Assembly: GCA_963920525.1 (NCBI GenBank)
Contig: OY986436.1
Location: 28,719,318 to 28,783,317, forward strand
DNA from: Dichetophora obliterata
Taxonomy: Eukaryota > Arthropoda > Insecta > Diptera > Sciomyzidae
DNA: 64,000 bases
Direction: 5' to 3'
Below are positions 1-11,139 of this stretch, piece by piece; the stretch's first letter is position 1, and each line of letters opens with the position of its first letter. The notes beneath the pieces are model-generated. The model did no database searches and had not been told where the DNA came from. It saw only the letters and a program-made list of their open reading frames with translations. Made by a program: the position numbers and the translations under genes.

Positions 1-1290
1 AATCGAAGCTTGACACGTGCCTACATATGTTATACACTCCAAACTAAAAAAAAATTAGAAAGTTGAAGAAAAGAGAAAAAAAAACAAGAAAAAAGGACAC
101 GCACACGTGTATAAAATGCGTTGTGGATTATTAGGCACGTAATTATGTGATTTTTGTAATTATATTGAAAGCACCAAAAATAATTCGTGCTACACGTATG
201 GTTTAATTTTTGTACGTTAGAAAATTAGTAAATGACAATATTTGTCTAGTTTGCTTGGTAGTTAATGAAAATAATTATAGGAACGGTCAAAGATATATAT
301 ATATATATTTAATTTGAATTTAACCGTAGACACGCAGCATAATTTGTTTGTATTGCCCAGTGTGGATCGAAAGCATAATTCTTTAATTTGTTCTAAAATG
401 AGCTCTCGAAATAAATGTTCATGAGCTTATATGTTAGAATTTGTTTATTTTAGTCCTAAGAAATCAATAATTCACTTGGAAGAATGTTAAGGTAAAATTA
501 GCCTAAATCTGAAAAGACATTTGAAGCATTTCAGACGTCAAAATATGATTATTTAAAGTCTCAGAAAAAAAAATGACTAAACATTTAGGTAAAATTAAAG
601 AAAATGTTTCTTATATGAGCGAATAAAAATTTTTTGTCACTTTTGAAAGCATTTTTTATTCAAAATTTATTTTGACTTTGTTTTTTGAGTCCAAAGGCAT
701 TAAAAGAAAATGTATTTCAAAACAAAATAAGAAATTAAAATTATTGTGCTTAAATTTGTTTATTATAAAAGCCTTAGAAACTTTTACTCACATAAATTAA
801 AAATAGTTAGTTAAAATTTCCCTAAAAAGGGAAATATTTTCGCCCCAGTCAGAATTTCTTTTAAAAAAATTTGCTTATACACACATAAAAACAAAACAAA
901 ATTCCTTTTGCGTCTTCAAGATTTTTTAACATTAAAGCTAATCATTTCTTGATTTTTTAATTTATTCCAAAATGAGTTCTTGAAATGAATGTTAAGCTGT
1001 ACGTAAGCTAAAATCACTTTATTTTTCGTCTACGAAATGAATAATTTACTATGGACACTGTTTTCGTAAAATTTCCCTTAAAAGGGAAATTTTTTTCCTT
1101 GTTCCAAATTAAAAATTATGTTGAATTTTTAATAACTTCGTAGCAATCGTAAAATAATGTAAAATTTTTCACATCTAGCATGCTTTGCAAACATAAAAGT
1201 TAATTATTTTTCTAAAATAAGCGCAGCAAACTCCTATTCATGTATTTCAAACGACAAAATTGAATTATTTTAATCCTCAGAAATTAATAA
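1..1290. repeat. Degenerate AT-rich interspersed repeat, no gene
   Basis: No coding region is visible. The stretch holds partial internal repeats: a block beginning AATGAGCTCTCGAAATAAATG near 396 recurs in diverged form near 970 and again near 1216. Two short palindromes of the form AAATTTCCC..GGGAAATTT lie near 811-840 and 1068-1092. The same palindrome type recurs at 9.1-9.35 kb and 16.93 kb, so this looks like one old interspersed family. A short (TA)n run sits near 292-308. Confidence 0.5.
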
Positions 1291-3710
1291 ATAAATTAAA
1301 ACAATATTTATTTATTTTTATTTATTTATTTGTTTGGTCTACAGAATATATCTTACAGACTATGCATAACAATAGCAATAATTACAATAATTAGCTATTT
1401 ACAATAAAAATGTATTTACTTAATTAATTAAAAATGGTAAACAAATTTAAACGAAATTTGGTCTTTGAGCAGTCAAAATTTAATATTGAACAATAAGTGT
1501 TACACAGTTTTATACAGCGAGTTATAGGTTCGTTATTAGCGTAATTAGTTCTATGGAATGTTTCTTCCAGCATACGATTGTTGCGCAAACTCCTTGGTGC
1601 ATTGTAAATTATGAAAAACGCGGTCAATTCAACACATTTTATGTTGTTTTGTAAGATGTTGTAAGCGAACATTTGATCAGTGTAGATTCTCCGATCCTTC
1701 AACGACTGAAGACCAAGCAATTTACGGCGAGCTTCGTATGGTGGAAGACCGTCATTCCAATATATTTTATTAAGAGCATATCTTGTACAATTTCTCTGTA
1801 TTCTTTCTATACGGACAGAATGTTCATTATAAAAAGGATTCCAAATGACCGAACAATACTCCTTTATACTACGTACCAGAGAGACAAAAAGTGATTTAAT
1901 GGTTAAAGGATCCTTGAAGTTCTTAGTGTTTCTTTTAATAAAACCTAGCATTGAGTTTGCTTTTGAAATTATACAGTCGAAGTGGCTTTTAAAACTTAAA
2001 TTTGAATCAAAAAATACTCCTAAATCTTTTACATCAGTTTTGCGATTTAAATAGTTATTATTTAAAGAGTAATTCTCTAAAATTGGAACTGAACGTTTTG
2101 TGTATGATACGACACAACATTTGTTAATATTTAAATGCAAGTTATTTAAAAAACACCAATCATAAAAAATAGTCAAGTCACTTTGCAGGTTAAAACAATC
2201 ATATGGATGTGAAATTTTTGAGAAGAGCTTCACGTCATCCGCAAATAATAAGCATTTTGAGTACTTAAACCTTTGTGGCAAATCATTAATAAAAATAAGA
2301 AAAAGCAGTGGTCCGCAATGAGTTCCCTGCGGAATACCAGAAGTTGCGTTAATAACAAATGCAGAGTTCATTGATCCTATTTTAACAAGAAGTTTTCTAT
2401 TCTCTAAGTAACTTTTGAAAAAGTTGACAAGAGACTCCGACAGACCAAAGTTTTTGAGCTTATGCAGCAAAATATTGTGGTCGACTTTGTCGAACGCTTT
2501 TGAAAAGTCAGTGTAAATGACGTCTAGTTGATCCCCATTTTACATAGCGCTCGCTATATTATTTGTAATCAAGGCCAAATTTGTGCTTGTAGATTTGCCC
2601 GGAAGGAATCCATGTTGGCAGTCGACTATAAGATTACCAATGTTATCAAAAAGCTTATTTTTAATAATATGATCGAATAATTTAGCAAATGTGCACTGTT
2701 TTACAATCGCTCTATAAAATTTTAATATCAGCTACCAGATTTATATATAGGATCTACCGAACAAACCTTCCAGGGTTCCAAAAAAGTACAATTTTTCAAG
2801 CAGCAATTGTATAGAATTGATAATTGTTTACTTATATTTGCCACGCAGCGCCTGAAAAATATTGGGGCGATATCTTCTTTTTCGCATTTTGAGCTTGAAC
2901 TAAGATTCGAAATAGCTATGGTTACGTCCTCTTCTGAAACCATAAAGTTATCAATGAATATACGATTTGGTGACTGAAAACTTGAAGAGCTAACAGAGTT
3001 CGTAGAGTTTGAATAGAATTCAAAGACTTCTTGAAAAAATTTTGCAAACAGATTGCAAGTTTCTGTGGTATTGTTTGATTTTATTCCATTATACACCATG
3101 CTAGTTGGAAAACCGTTCGTTTTGCGCTTAGAATTTTAGTATTGCCAAAAGCATTTTGGGTTCGAGAACAATTTTCTCTCGATATTAAATATGTATTGAT
3201 GATATAAAAATGTATGAAACACATCAAAATCTTTTCTAAGCTGGGTAAATCGCAGACGGTCTGACTCGCAGTTTGTTCTACGGAATTTCTTAAACGCTTT
3301 ATTTTTTGAATTTTTGAAACTTGCAAGCCTGGCTGTAAACCAAGGAGGTTTATTTCTTAAAATATTTGGCTTCTTAGGAACAAACTTCGTAATTCCCTGT
3401 GAAAATTTCGTACAGATGAATTCATAGGCATTTGATGCGCTCGCAATAAGTTCCAGTGCAGACCAATCAGAACGTACCAAAAACTCATTTAATGCTTCAA
3501 AGTTGGCTTTGGAAAAATCTAAGCGAAAAGAATCATCATCGACTATTTTATCGTACTCATAAAACTCAAAATTAATCGTTACTGCTTTATGACGTAAGCT
3601 ATTATTCAAAATTGGTGATAAATTTTCTGTACAATTAGCTTTCAGATCATTTGAAATAAAAATTAAATCTAATAATCTATTTAAATCGTTCCTTACAAAG
3701 TTTAGTTCCT
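1290..3710 (-). mobile_element. Decayed 5'-truncated jockey/CR1-like non-LTR retrotransposon
   Basis: Minus-strand remnant of a LINE ORF2. In reading order it shows the end of an endonuclease-like domain (RLLDLIFIS near 3680), a linker (open 3609-3136), the RT N-terminal part (open 3099-2728), and the RT core and thumb (open 2470-1424). The RT core contains SGIPQGTHCGPLLFLIFIND and the active-site motif LLFADDVKLF near 2240, then the conserved LGVFFDSNLSFKSH and VRSIKEYCSVIWNP segments. The blocks are in different frames separated by stops, so the element is dead. The 3' side ends at about 1290-1340 in AAATAAATA-type repeats, a usual LINE tail. There is no ORF1 and most of the endonuclease is missing. 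The clade assignment (jockey/CR1 group) rests on motifs read by eye. Confidence 0.85.
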
Positions 3711-4197
3711 TACAAAGTTCAGTACAATGTCCCTTTAAAGGAAATTTTTTATGCTACCCAAATCGAAATTTCCTTTTACTTTGGATTATTTTTAAATTTA
3801 TTCCTCATTCAAACATAAATCTGGCCTTACTTTTGTGGGTCCAAACATTGAAAGAAAATTTATTCCAATCATATACCTAATATATTACAAAAACTTTTAT
3901 TTACTCAAATTAAAAGAGGTTTATTATAATTTCTCTTAAATAAAATTTCTTAATTTTTTTTTTATTCTCATGTGAAAAATTCGCTTTTGAAAAATGACTG
4001 CTTTTTAAAGAGATCTTCATTTTAGAATACTATGTGCTTTGCAAGTGTTAAGGCAAGCATTTGAAGAATTTGTTTCCAAAATAAGTACATAGTTTTCATG
4101 CACATATTTCCTTATCTAAAAACGCACAAATTAATAATTTTCGAAAAAAGGCTTATTTCATTAAAATTCCTATATGTCAAATGTCTCAATTGAATAA
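3711..4197. other. AT-rich intergenic/intronic stretch
   Basis: No gene seen. It contains pieces resembling the repeat of 1-1290, including a degenerate TCCCTTTAAAGGAAA palindrome near 3732 and an AAATAAGTACATAG-type block near 4078. Confidence 0.4.
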
Positions 4198-4740
4198 CAC
4201 AGTGACACAAAATGAAGGTCATTGTCTCGGGCGTGAACCAAACCAAACTGAAACGATAGTATTTGACATCAATAAAAAAAGTCCAAATCCCTTTTTGCTC
4301 CACTACGTCACAATTTTTTTTACAGTGGTATCAAATTTTAAATTTTCGGTCAAAAATGAAATTAAAAAATAGTAAAAATTATATGTAAAACTTAATTCAG
4401 GGAGCTTCTTGTCTTCAGAAGCCTAAACTAAAATTTCACGGGGAATATTTTTTTGGAACACTTTAACCCTCTAGCTCCTACCAATATGGGCCATTTTGAC
4501 CCTTTTTTTGGAAAAGGTCCTAAAATTCAACTTTGGAGGGAGGTCAAGGGTTAAAACCTTCCATAAAAATATTTTCAAGAAAATTTCATTAGGGGTCACC
4601 CAAGACTTGTAACCTCTACGAGTTATAGGTTTCACATAAAAAACGAAATGAAAAAACCAATTTTTTTTTATGTTTTGTTATTTTTAATGTTATTTTTATA
4701 TAGTGTCCATATCGTTTTCACTGTCATGGCATGAAATATT
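4198..4740. repeat. Left arm of a large inverted repeat
   Basis: This arm is matched in reverse complement by 6849-7381 with few differences. It begins CACAGTG (4198-4204) and the partner ends CACTGTG (7375-7381). Both outer ends are bordered by TAA (4195-4197 and 7382-7384), which may be a 3-bp target duplication. The arm contains flanking DNA (4198-4462), a TTAA (4463-4466), the left terminus of the TTAA transposon, and the last codons and 3' region of its gene. Confidence 0.85.
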
Positions 4741-6834
4741 AGATACTTCAGAGAGATCTATATCAATTTCTTGAAATTCATCTTCAATCCCGCTTTTGTC
4801 ACTTTCTTTATAGGTTGTTTTGGACCACCAACAAATTTCAGCCAGTATTGCATCTGGTGTTTTCTTTCCTCTATATCTGTAAAAATGAAAATATACTTAT
4901 CTGGTATAAAAGAGTTGATTGTAAGTAAAGTTTAATTTTAAATTACCGCATTTCAAATGGCAAGGATACCTGATGAAATCGTTCCCCTTGCTCATCCGAT
5001 TCCGTACCGAGTTGCCTTTCAAAATAGTCCAGATGGAAGTGTAAAAAATGGATTTTTAACGACATATTGACACCAAGTTTCTCGAACGCATTTAGCATCT
5101 GAGTTACATCCTTTTTATAGGTATGAGAGCGTGTTTTGCCAAGAAGACCACTTATAACCCCTTTTATCGCATTCCATCCAATCAGCTTGTCATCGACTAG
5201 CTCTGCATCAAACGACTCGGAATTCATTAGCTTTCTTATATCTGGACCGTTAAGTACACCTGAAGATGTGAAAAAGAATTAGAAAAAGAATGTTTAACTT
5301 TGGATTAACGCATATTTACCATTATTAAGCTTAGCTGGACTCAGACGAGGAAATGTTTCCTTAAGAAACGCCATAATTTCTTCGCTTTTAGCTATCGTTT
5401 TGATAAAGCTTTTAACGATGCCAAGCTTGACGTGCAATGGTGGTAGCAAAATTTTTTCCCTCGGGACAAGTGCCTCACGAACAACATTTTGATTTCCAAT
5501 ACTGCTTTCACTTCTCATACACCAATTTTTAGTATTATACTGGTTTCCTTTGAACCTAGTATCCCAGTCGCACAAGAAACACATATTTTTTGTATATCCG
5601 CTTTGCATACCACAAAGCAGAGTGACTACTTTTAAATCGCAGCAAATTTTCCATTTATGCTTTGCGTAATCAATTGACTTCAAAATAGTTTTTAAAATGT
5701 CATATGTTTCTTTAGTTTCGGTGGAATAGGCTATTGAAATGGAAGGCAGTAAATTCGATATATGAAGAAGCACGGCCTTTAGACTTGTTGAGGAACTGTC
5801 GATAAATAATCTCCACTCTTCTGGCTTGTGTTCAATGTTCATTAAAGCCATTAAAGCATTTACATCATCACAATACGAGTATGTTTTTGCACCATTAACT
5901 GAAAACATCTTTTGTAGGTCCGCTTGACGCTTGCGATATGCGCTAACTTTAGTATTTGATGCCAACAAATTATGCGCATTTAAAAATGAAGCAAGTTCCT
6001 CCGATTTTCGTTGTGTTAATTGGAGTTTGGCTACTAATAAATCCAATTTTGCCTGTGTAATCAAAACAGGTGCACTAACTTCTGATGGGACAGGATTATA
6101 AACAGAATCTACTTCCATTTCACTTACAATGGACAGGGCTTCATTATTTAAAAATTCATTTGGGCTAGGGCGTCTTGGAGGAATCTCTTCAGAATGCGGC
6201 AATGGAACTTGAGCGCTGGGCACACTTTGATATTCAAACTTCGACATATTTTTTTTCTGTAATCCCCACACAGAATTCACGCACGCATAAAAGTTCAAGG
6301 GATCATGTTCAATTGGGTCAATCCAAACCATAGGAACACCGAATGGCATCGATCCACGTTTGTGATGTAACCATTCCAACAAGTAATTGTAGCATCTCTT
6401 GCAAACTGTTTGTGGCACCCATGGGACATCAGGAATAAATGTTTGATCAAAGTATTTTTCATATGCTATTATCAGTTCCTGACTGGAACGACTTCGACCG
6501 CGTCCTGATGGTGTGAACTGACCGCAGATATAACAAAATTTCTTTAAGTTTCCGCAGAACTCCATTGAAAATATAAATTTTTCGAAAAAAAGACCACGAC
6601 ACTTACACTTTCACTGTTTTAATCAAAGTACTCAATTCTTACTTATTTGAATTTCTAAGCTAAGCCACCTTAATATAACTAACAAAATTTTGGAAAATAA
6701 CTTATAAAGTATTACATATATTATTATAGCTTAATACCATTACGCCGTACCGTTATAATAAATCAAATTTATTAATATACGAAGATATTAACCTTCCCAA
6801 TACTGCACTATGCATATTGGTAGGAGCTAGAGGG
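4467..6834 (-). mobile_element. TTAA-flanked DNA transposon with intact intron-containing ORF
   Basis: A 2,368-bp element whose first and last 22 bp are perfect inverted repeats, starting CCCTCTAGCTCCTACC. It is bordered on both sides by TTAA (4463-4466 and 6835-6838). The TTAA target with CCC termini is the pattern of the piggyBac and Kolobok superfamilies. The encoded protein, however, shows none of the piggyBac motifs that can be seen at 60-62 kb in this same window. One gene on the minus strand fills the element and ends about 230 bp from the left terminus. The superfamily is unassigned. Confidence 0.8.
4696..6565 (-). CDS. Transposase-like protein of unnamed family, 3 exons, 579 aa
   Basis: The CDS is complement(4696..4876, 4947..5259, 5320..6565). 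Both introns (60 and 70 bp) have GT/AG ends, and splicing gives 1,740 nt with one terminal stop and no interruption. ATG 6565 is the first Met after the 5' terminal region. The N-terminus has Cys pairs CYIC (about residues 11-14) and CKRC (about 55-58) and a later HDPLNFYACV, suggesting a zinc-binding domain in which one Cys pair has decayed. A Leu/Lys-rich, possibly helical segment follows (about 170-205). The core has LFIDSSSTSLKAVLLH, CCDLKVVTLLCGMQSGYTK, CDWDTR and LLPPLHVKLGIVKSF; exon 2 has MSLKIHFLHFHLDYF and SDEQGERFHQ. From memory, the same strings occur in many unannotated multicopy arthropod and cnidarian proteins. The conserved Asp residues would suit an RNase H-like nuclease, but that is inference. 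Intactness suggests recent activity. Confidence 0.75.
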
Positions 6835-6848
6835 TTAAAGTGTTCCAA

Positions 6849-7381
6849 AATATTTCATGCCATGACAGTGAAAACGATATGGACACTATATAAAAATAAC
6901 ATTAAAAATAACAAAACATAAAAAAAAATTGGTTTTTTTATTTCGTTTTTTATGTGAAACCTATAACTCGTAGAGGTTACAAGTCTTGGGTGACCCCTAA
7001 TGAAATTTTCTTGAAAATATTTTTATGGAAGGTTTTAACCCTTGACCTCCCTCCAAAGTTGAATTTTAGGACCTTTTCCAAAAAAAGGGTCAAAATGGCC
7101 CATATTGGTAGGAGCTAGAGGGTTAAAGTGTTCCAAAAAAATATTCCCCGTGAAATTTTAGTTTAGGTTTCTGAAGACAAGAAGCACCCTGAATTAAGTT
7201 TTACATATAATTTTTACTATTTTTTAATTTCATTTTTGACCGAAAATTTAAAATTTGAAACCACTGTAAAAAAAATTGTGACGTACTGGAGCAAAAAGGC
7301 ATTTGGACTTTTGTTATTGATGTCAAATACAATCGTTTGAGTTTGGTTTGGTTCACGCCCGAAAATATGTGTTGCACTGTG
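6849..7381. repeat. Right arm of the large inverted repeat
   Basis: Reverse complement of 4198-4740. It carries a second copy, in opposite orientation, of the last codons of the transposase gene, the element's terminal repeat, TTAA (at about 7122-7125) and outside flank. Consequently a 36-bp motif containing the terminal repeat, TTAA and AGTGTTCCAAAA occurs twice in direct orientation, near 6814-6849 and 7101-7136. Confidence 0.85.
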
Positions 7382-8773
7382 TAATTCGCCGAAGTCTTAA
7401 TTACTTTTCAAAAAAATTGTTCATTAAACCACAAAAAATAAAATTCTTCTGTCGTCTTGAAAATGTTTAAACCTCAATATCAGACATTTCTTAAGTCTTC
7501 TTTATATATGGAACATATGTTGTCGCACAGCTTTGCGTCATTTTGAAAAGCTATATGAAAATAAGCTTTACCGATAAACAAATATCTCGCATACATGCAG
7601 TATGTTAATACCATAAAAATTTAATTCTCTGTTAATAACAACGTAATTTCAAGAATTTACTGACTTGTCTTTTGAAAAAGGAACGTTGTTGCTTGGTGGT
7701 TTGCAATTTGGCATGCTTGTCTGCCCTCACACTGAGCATATCCTGTGCCTTGTACTCGTGACATGCGATGCTTTCTTTTGTGTTGCCACCAAAAATACGG
7801 GGTTTAATAAAAGCAGCAAAGTAAAATCCAAAAGAAAAAACGAAAAAATATACACAACAAAAATAATTAAAACAAAAACATCGCAACAGAAAACAAAAGC
7901 ATTTTTCAACCGAAAAAACCTCACAACAACAAGAACAATAACAATGCAAGCGCAAAGCACCACACGGGACGTCGAAAAATTCCCGTATTTGTTTGAAATA
8001 AATAAATATATATAATAAAGTGGGGATAAAATAGAATAGAGTAGAAGAAATAAACGCTGGTTGATGATGACACGCAATGAAATCACATGCGAACACGAAT
8101 CAAACAGCAAAAACAGGGACGACTACAAAAAAGGACGAGTAAAGTTCGCTTGTATGCATGCTGATTATAATTGTGTAACATCCTGCTAGACGTACGGTTT
8201 GTCTGTGGCTGTCCTACTGGTTTGTCCTTTGTTATCAAATATCAAATAGCATGCAAAGCGTAAATTCCGTCGCAGACATGAAGGACAATGAAAAATTATG
8301 CTCAGCAAAATTCCAATACATATGCACATATTTTAATAAACTATATTTGTTGTGTGTAAGTGATAGAAATAGTTTTTGCTAGTAATTAAAAGGATTTCTA
8401 AAAGCTTAAAACTATATTTAAACTATTTTTGAACATTAATGCTGGAGTAAATTTAAAACTTCTTCACTTATAGTACAACTGTGGAAGGCAGACACTACTA
8501 CATCCAACTCGTACAAAAACACAAAAACCACTGTTACTGCAGTAATTTGAAACCAAACAAACTAGACAGTATTTGCTTTTTTTTTGGGTCGCTTGTCACT
8601 CGTATATCAGTCATTAGCAAAAACATGTGTTCTACGTCTAGTGTTACACCCTCTATATTTATTTTTTATATTTTTTTTTTTTGTGTAGACTTCCTTGAAT
8701 TTATTTGAGTGTTTCTATGTTTTATTCTAATTTTAAAATTGTTTTTAATGTATTTTCTTTTTCTATTTTGCAG
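7382..8773 (+). other. Intron or upstream DNA before first visible Ddr exon
   Basis: Low repeat content, A-rich on the + strand at 7800-7960, with several short spurious open frames on both strands that share no recognisable motif. The last 40 bp are T-rich and end TTTTGCAG, a good 3' splice site for the exon that follows. No earlier Ddr exon was recognised here. Confidence 0.5.
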
Positions 8774-8953
8774 AGGGCATCGTATCCTATAGTATTCCCA
8801 AAGGTGTTCAGCGCGGCATGGAGGTTGATCTGTCTGACAAAACCTATGATGGCTACGAGCAAGGCGATCGCTATGTTGATGGATTGGGTCAATTGGTGGA
8901 TGGTCAAAAGGGCAAGGATAACTTTCGCACGGATATTCATGGTTTTGGTAAAG
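8774..8953 (+). CDS. Ddr: Ddr internal exon (discoidin-like extracellular region)
   Basis: Encodes 60 residues of the discoidin-domain receptor, a collagen-binding receptor tyrosine kinase. Visible segments are GIVSYSIPKGVQRG, YDGYEQGDRYVDGLGQLVDG and DNFRTDIHGFG, matching the part of insect Ddr just after the N-terminal discoidin (F5/8C) domain. The exon starts after TTTTGCAG with AG completing a Glu codon (EGIVSYS) and ends AAA G before GTGAGT, so it leaves in phase 1, which the exon at 28849 accepts. No stop or frameshift is present. The segment belongs to the ectodomain that precedes the membrane span. Confidence 0.92.
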
Positions 8954-9020
8954 GTGAGTTTGCATTTTGTTTGTTTTTTTGTTGCATAAAAAGTGGTTAA
9001 AAGTTGACTGAACAGAATTT

Positions 9021-9445
9021 TTCGAAGAGAAATTCTATAGAAATGCTTCTAATTAATTTATTCTGTTAAAAATAAGATAAAATGAGAAAAATACAAATTT
9101 CGGAAAATTTCCCAAAAATTTCCCAAAAATTTCCCAAAAATGGGAAATTATTTTTGTTATAATTTTGTAGTTTCTTACACTAAAAAATTAATTTTTCTTT
9201 TAAAAATTCACATTATAAACCCTGAAAAGAGATTTTATGAGGTTTTCGAAGAGAAATTCAATAAAAATGCTTCTAATTAATTTTTTCTGTTAAATATAAG
9301 ATAAAAAGAGAAAAATACAAATTTCGGAAAACTTTCCCAAAAATGGGAAATTTATTTTTGCTATAATTTTGTAACTTCTTACTCTGAAAAATTAATTTTT
9401 GTTTTAAAAATTCACATGATAAACCTTGAAAGGATATATTATAAG
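9021..9445. repeat. Tandem duplication, about 224-bp unit, with GGGAAATTT palindrome
   Basis: Two adjacent copies begin TTCGAAGAGAAATTC at 9021 and 9245. Each contains AAATACAAATTTCGGAAAA followed by a TTTCCCAAAAATGGGAAA palindrome, then ATAATTTTGTA and a TTCACAT(T/G)ATAAACC block. In the first copy the TTTCCCAAAAA motif is itself repeated three times. A diverged single copy lies at 16.84-17.05 kb. Confidence 0.8.
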
Positions 9446-9869
9446 GTTCAGTGTAAAATTTGTGTTTAGTAAATATGTAATAATATATGAGCATTTTCTA
9501 ACTGGCATAACGCACGATATGTACGAAGAAATATTTAGAAACATGAATGAAAAAGTCTTATTATTAAAAAGATTGTCTTTATATTTGCGTAGTAATTATG
9601 TAGCACTATATTAAGTAAAAACAATGACGACAATTCCCTGGACTCTAAGGATTTAAATATATAAGCAAAAATATGTGCTGGCGTTATGTTACAAGAAACG
9701 GAAGTAATTTTTGACTTGGACTACAAAAATTGAAAAACTCTCTGAATTGGGCAAGACCTTTTGTATGCAACTTTTTTTAAAAAGATTTAAAATAATATAT
9801 GTTTATTTTCCAAGTGATGAAATTTAAAACTTTTCTCTTATTCTTAAATTTTCATTGTAGTTTAATTGT

Positions 9870-10275
9870 TTCATATGAGGCTAGACTCAAATTTCTTGGG
9901 TTTCAGTCTTTAAGTGATAGACGTTCATACTTTGCCTTATTATTTGTTCATAATATTTAATCTGGGAAAATTCATTGTCGAAGTATTTGTAGCCTATTAG
10001 TGTTCCATCTTCCAACAAGAACATTAAGATCTCATCGGATGTTCGATGACAGGTTCATAGAACTAACTATGCTTCAAATGAATCTATTGCCAGGTGCAGA
10101 CGTTTATGTAATAATTTTACACCATTTCTCAATTTTAATCTTATTCTAAGTGAATTTCGTTTAAAATAATTCATACTGTTTAATTAAGTTTACTTTTATT
10201 AAATATATATTAAGTACTATTTGTAACAGTCCGTAAGATTTAAATCTGTAGATCGTAAATAAATAAATAAAATTA
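9870..10275 (+). mobile_element. 3' end of a jockey/CR1-like LINE, fragment
   Basis: Broken translation on the + strand aligns with the C-terminus of the LINE at 1.3-3.7 kb: KFLGFQSLSDRRSY here against LLGLQSLKDRRIY there, followed by LRSHRMFDDRF against LRNNRMLEETF. It ends in AAATAAATAAATAAA at about 10257-10272. In-frame stops show that it is dead. Confidence 0.75.
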
Positions 10276-11139
10276 AAATAAATTGGATACTTAAGTACAG
10301 CTCCGTGCAAGGGACACTATATTAACATAGAAATTTAAGGAAAATTCGTTATGTTGTTTAAGAAAAACACTGAGTTTTAATCTAATTTAAATTGAATAGG
10401 TCATTATCTTTATGTAAAAGCCTGTTTTTTAATTATTCAACAGTATTTTCGAAAAACTGGGAAAAAATCATAAATACATAATCAAATAAGTCGTGCATAT
10501 AATTAAGGACACTTGAGTTTTTAATATTTTATATAGTATATTTTTATTGTTTTATTAATATTTTATAGCAAAACCATTGTTGTCAATTACTGGTTGACAT
10601 CTCCTAGACATAGACTGCACTAAATTTTCACAAACACTGTTAGGAAGCGCTTCCCAAACTTTTTTGTTTTATCGTACAGCTTATCAAAGTTGCCTATCTT
10701 GAGCAAGCTAACTTCTTTTTTACATCCTCCCATACGTTCTCAATTGGATTGAGGTCAGGACTGCAAGATGGCCAGTCCAAAATAGTAACTTGATTAGCGG
10801 AAAACCAATGTTTGACCAACCGAGCGTTGTACTTCGTGTCATTGTCCTGCTGAATTATGGAAGTTACGGGCATATTTTTATCCGAAGAAGGCAGCATCAC
10901 ATTGTCCAGAATTTCCGTATATTGGAACCGGTTCATAACACCCTCAATTTTTTGCAGTGGGACAAAAAACCACACCATGACATAGCACCCCAAAACATAA
11001 TGCTTCCTCCTTCATGCTTCAGTGTAGCTCGGGTGTACTTTTGGTCGAAATCTTTTGACCATTGACGATGAACATATTTTTTTCCATCGGGTGGCACTCT
11101 ATTTATTTTAGTTTTGCCTGAAAATAATGCTCTCTTCCA

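Noticed and set aside
4198..4204. CACAGTG termini as a Transib/RAG-type signal
   Set aside because: The heptamer matches the recombination-signal type, but there is no 5-bp target duplication and no Transib-like transposase; the coincidence of seven bases is weak.
7632..8110. Overlapping open frames on both strands (up to 154 codons)
   Set aside because: They arise from A-rich low-complexity sequence, overlap in antisense, show no domain or splice context, and lie just upstream of a Ddr exon in what is most simply an intron.
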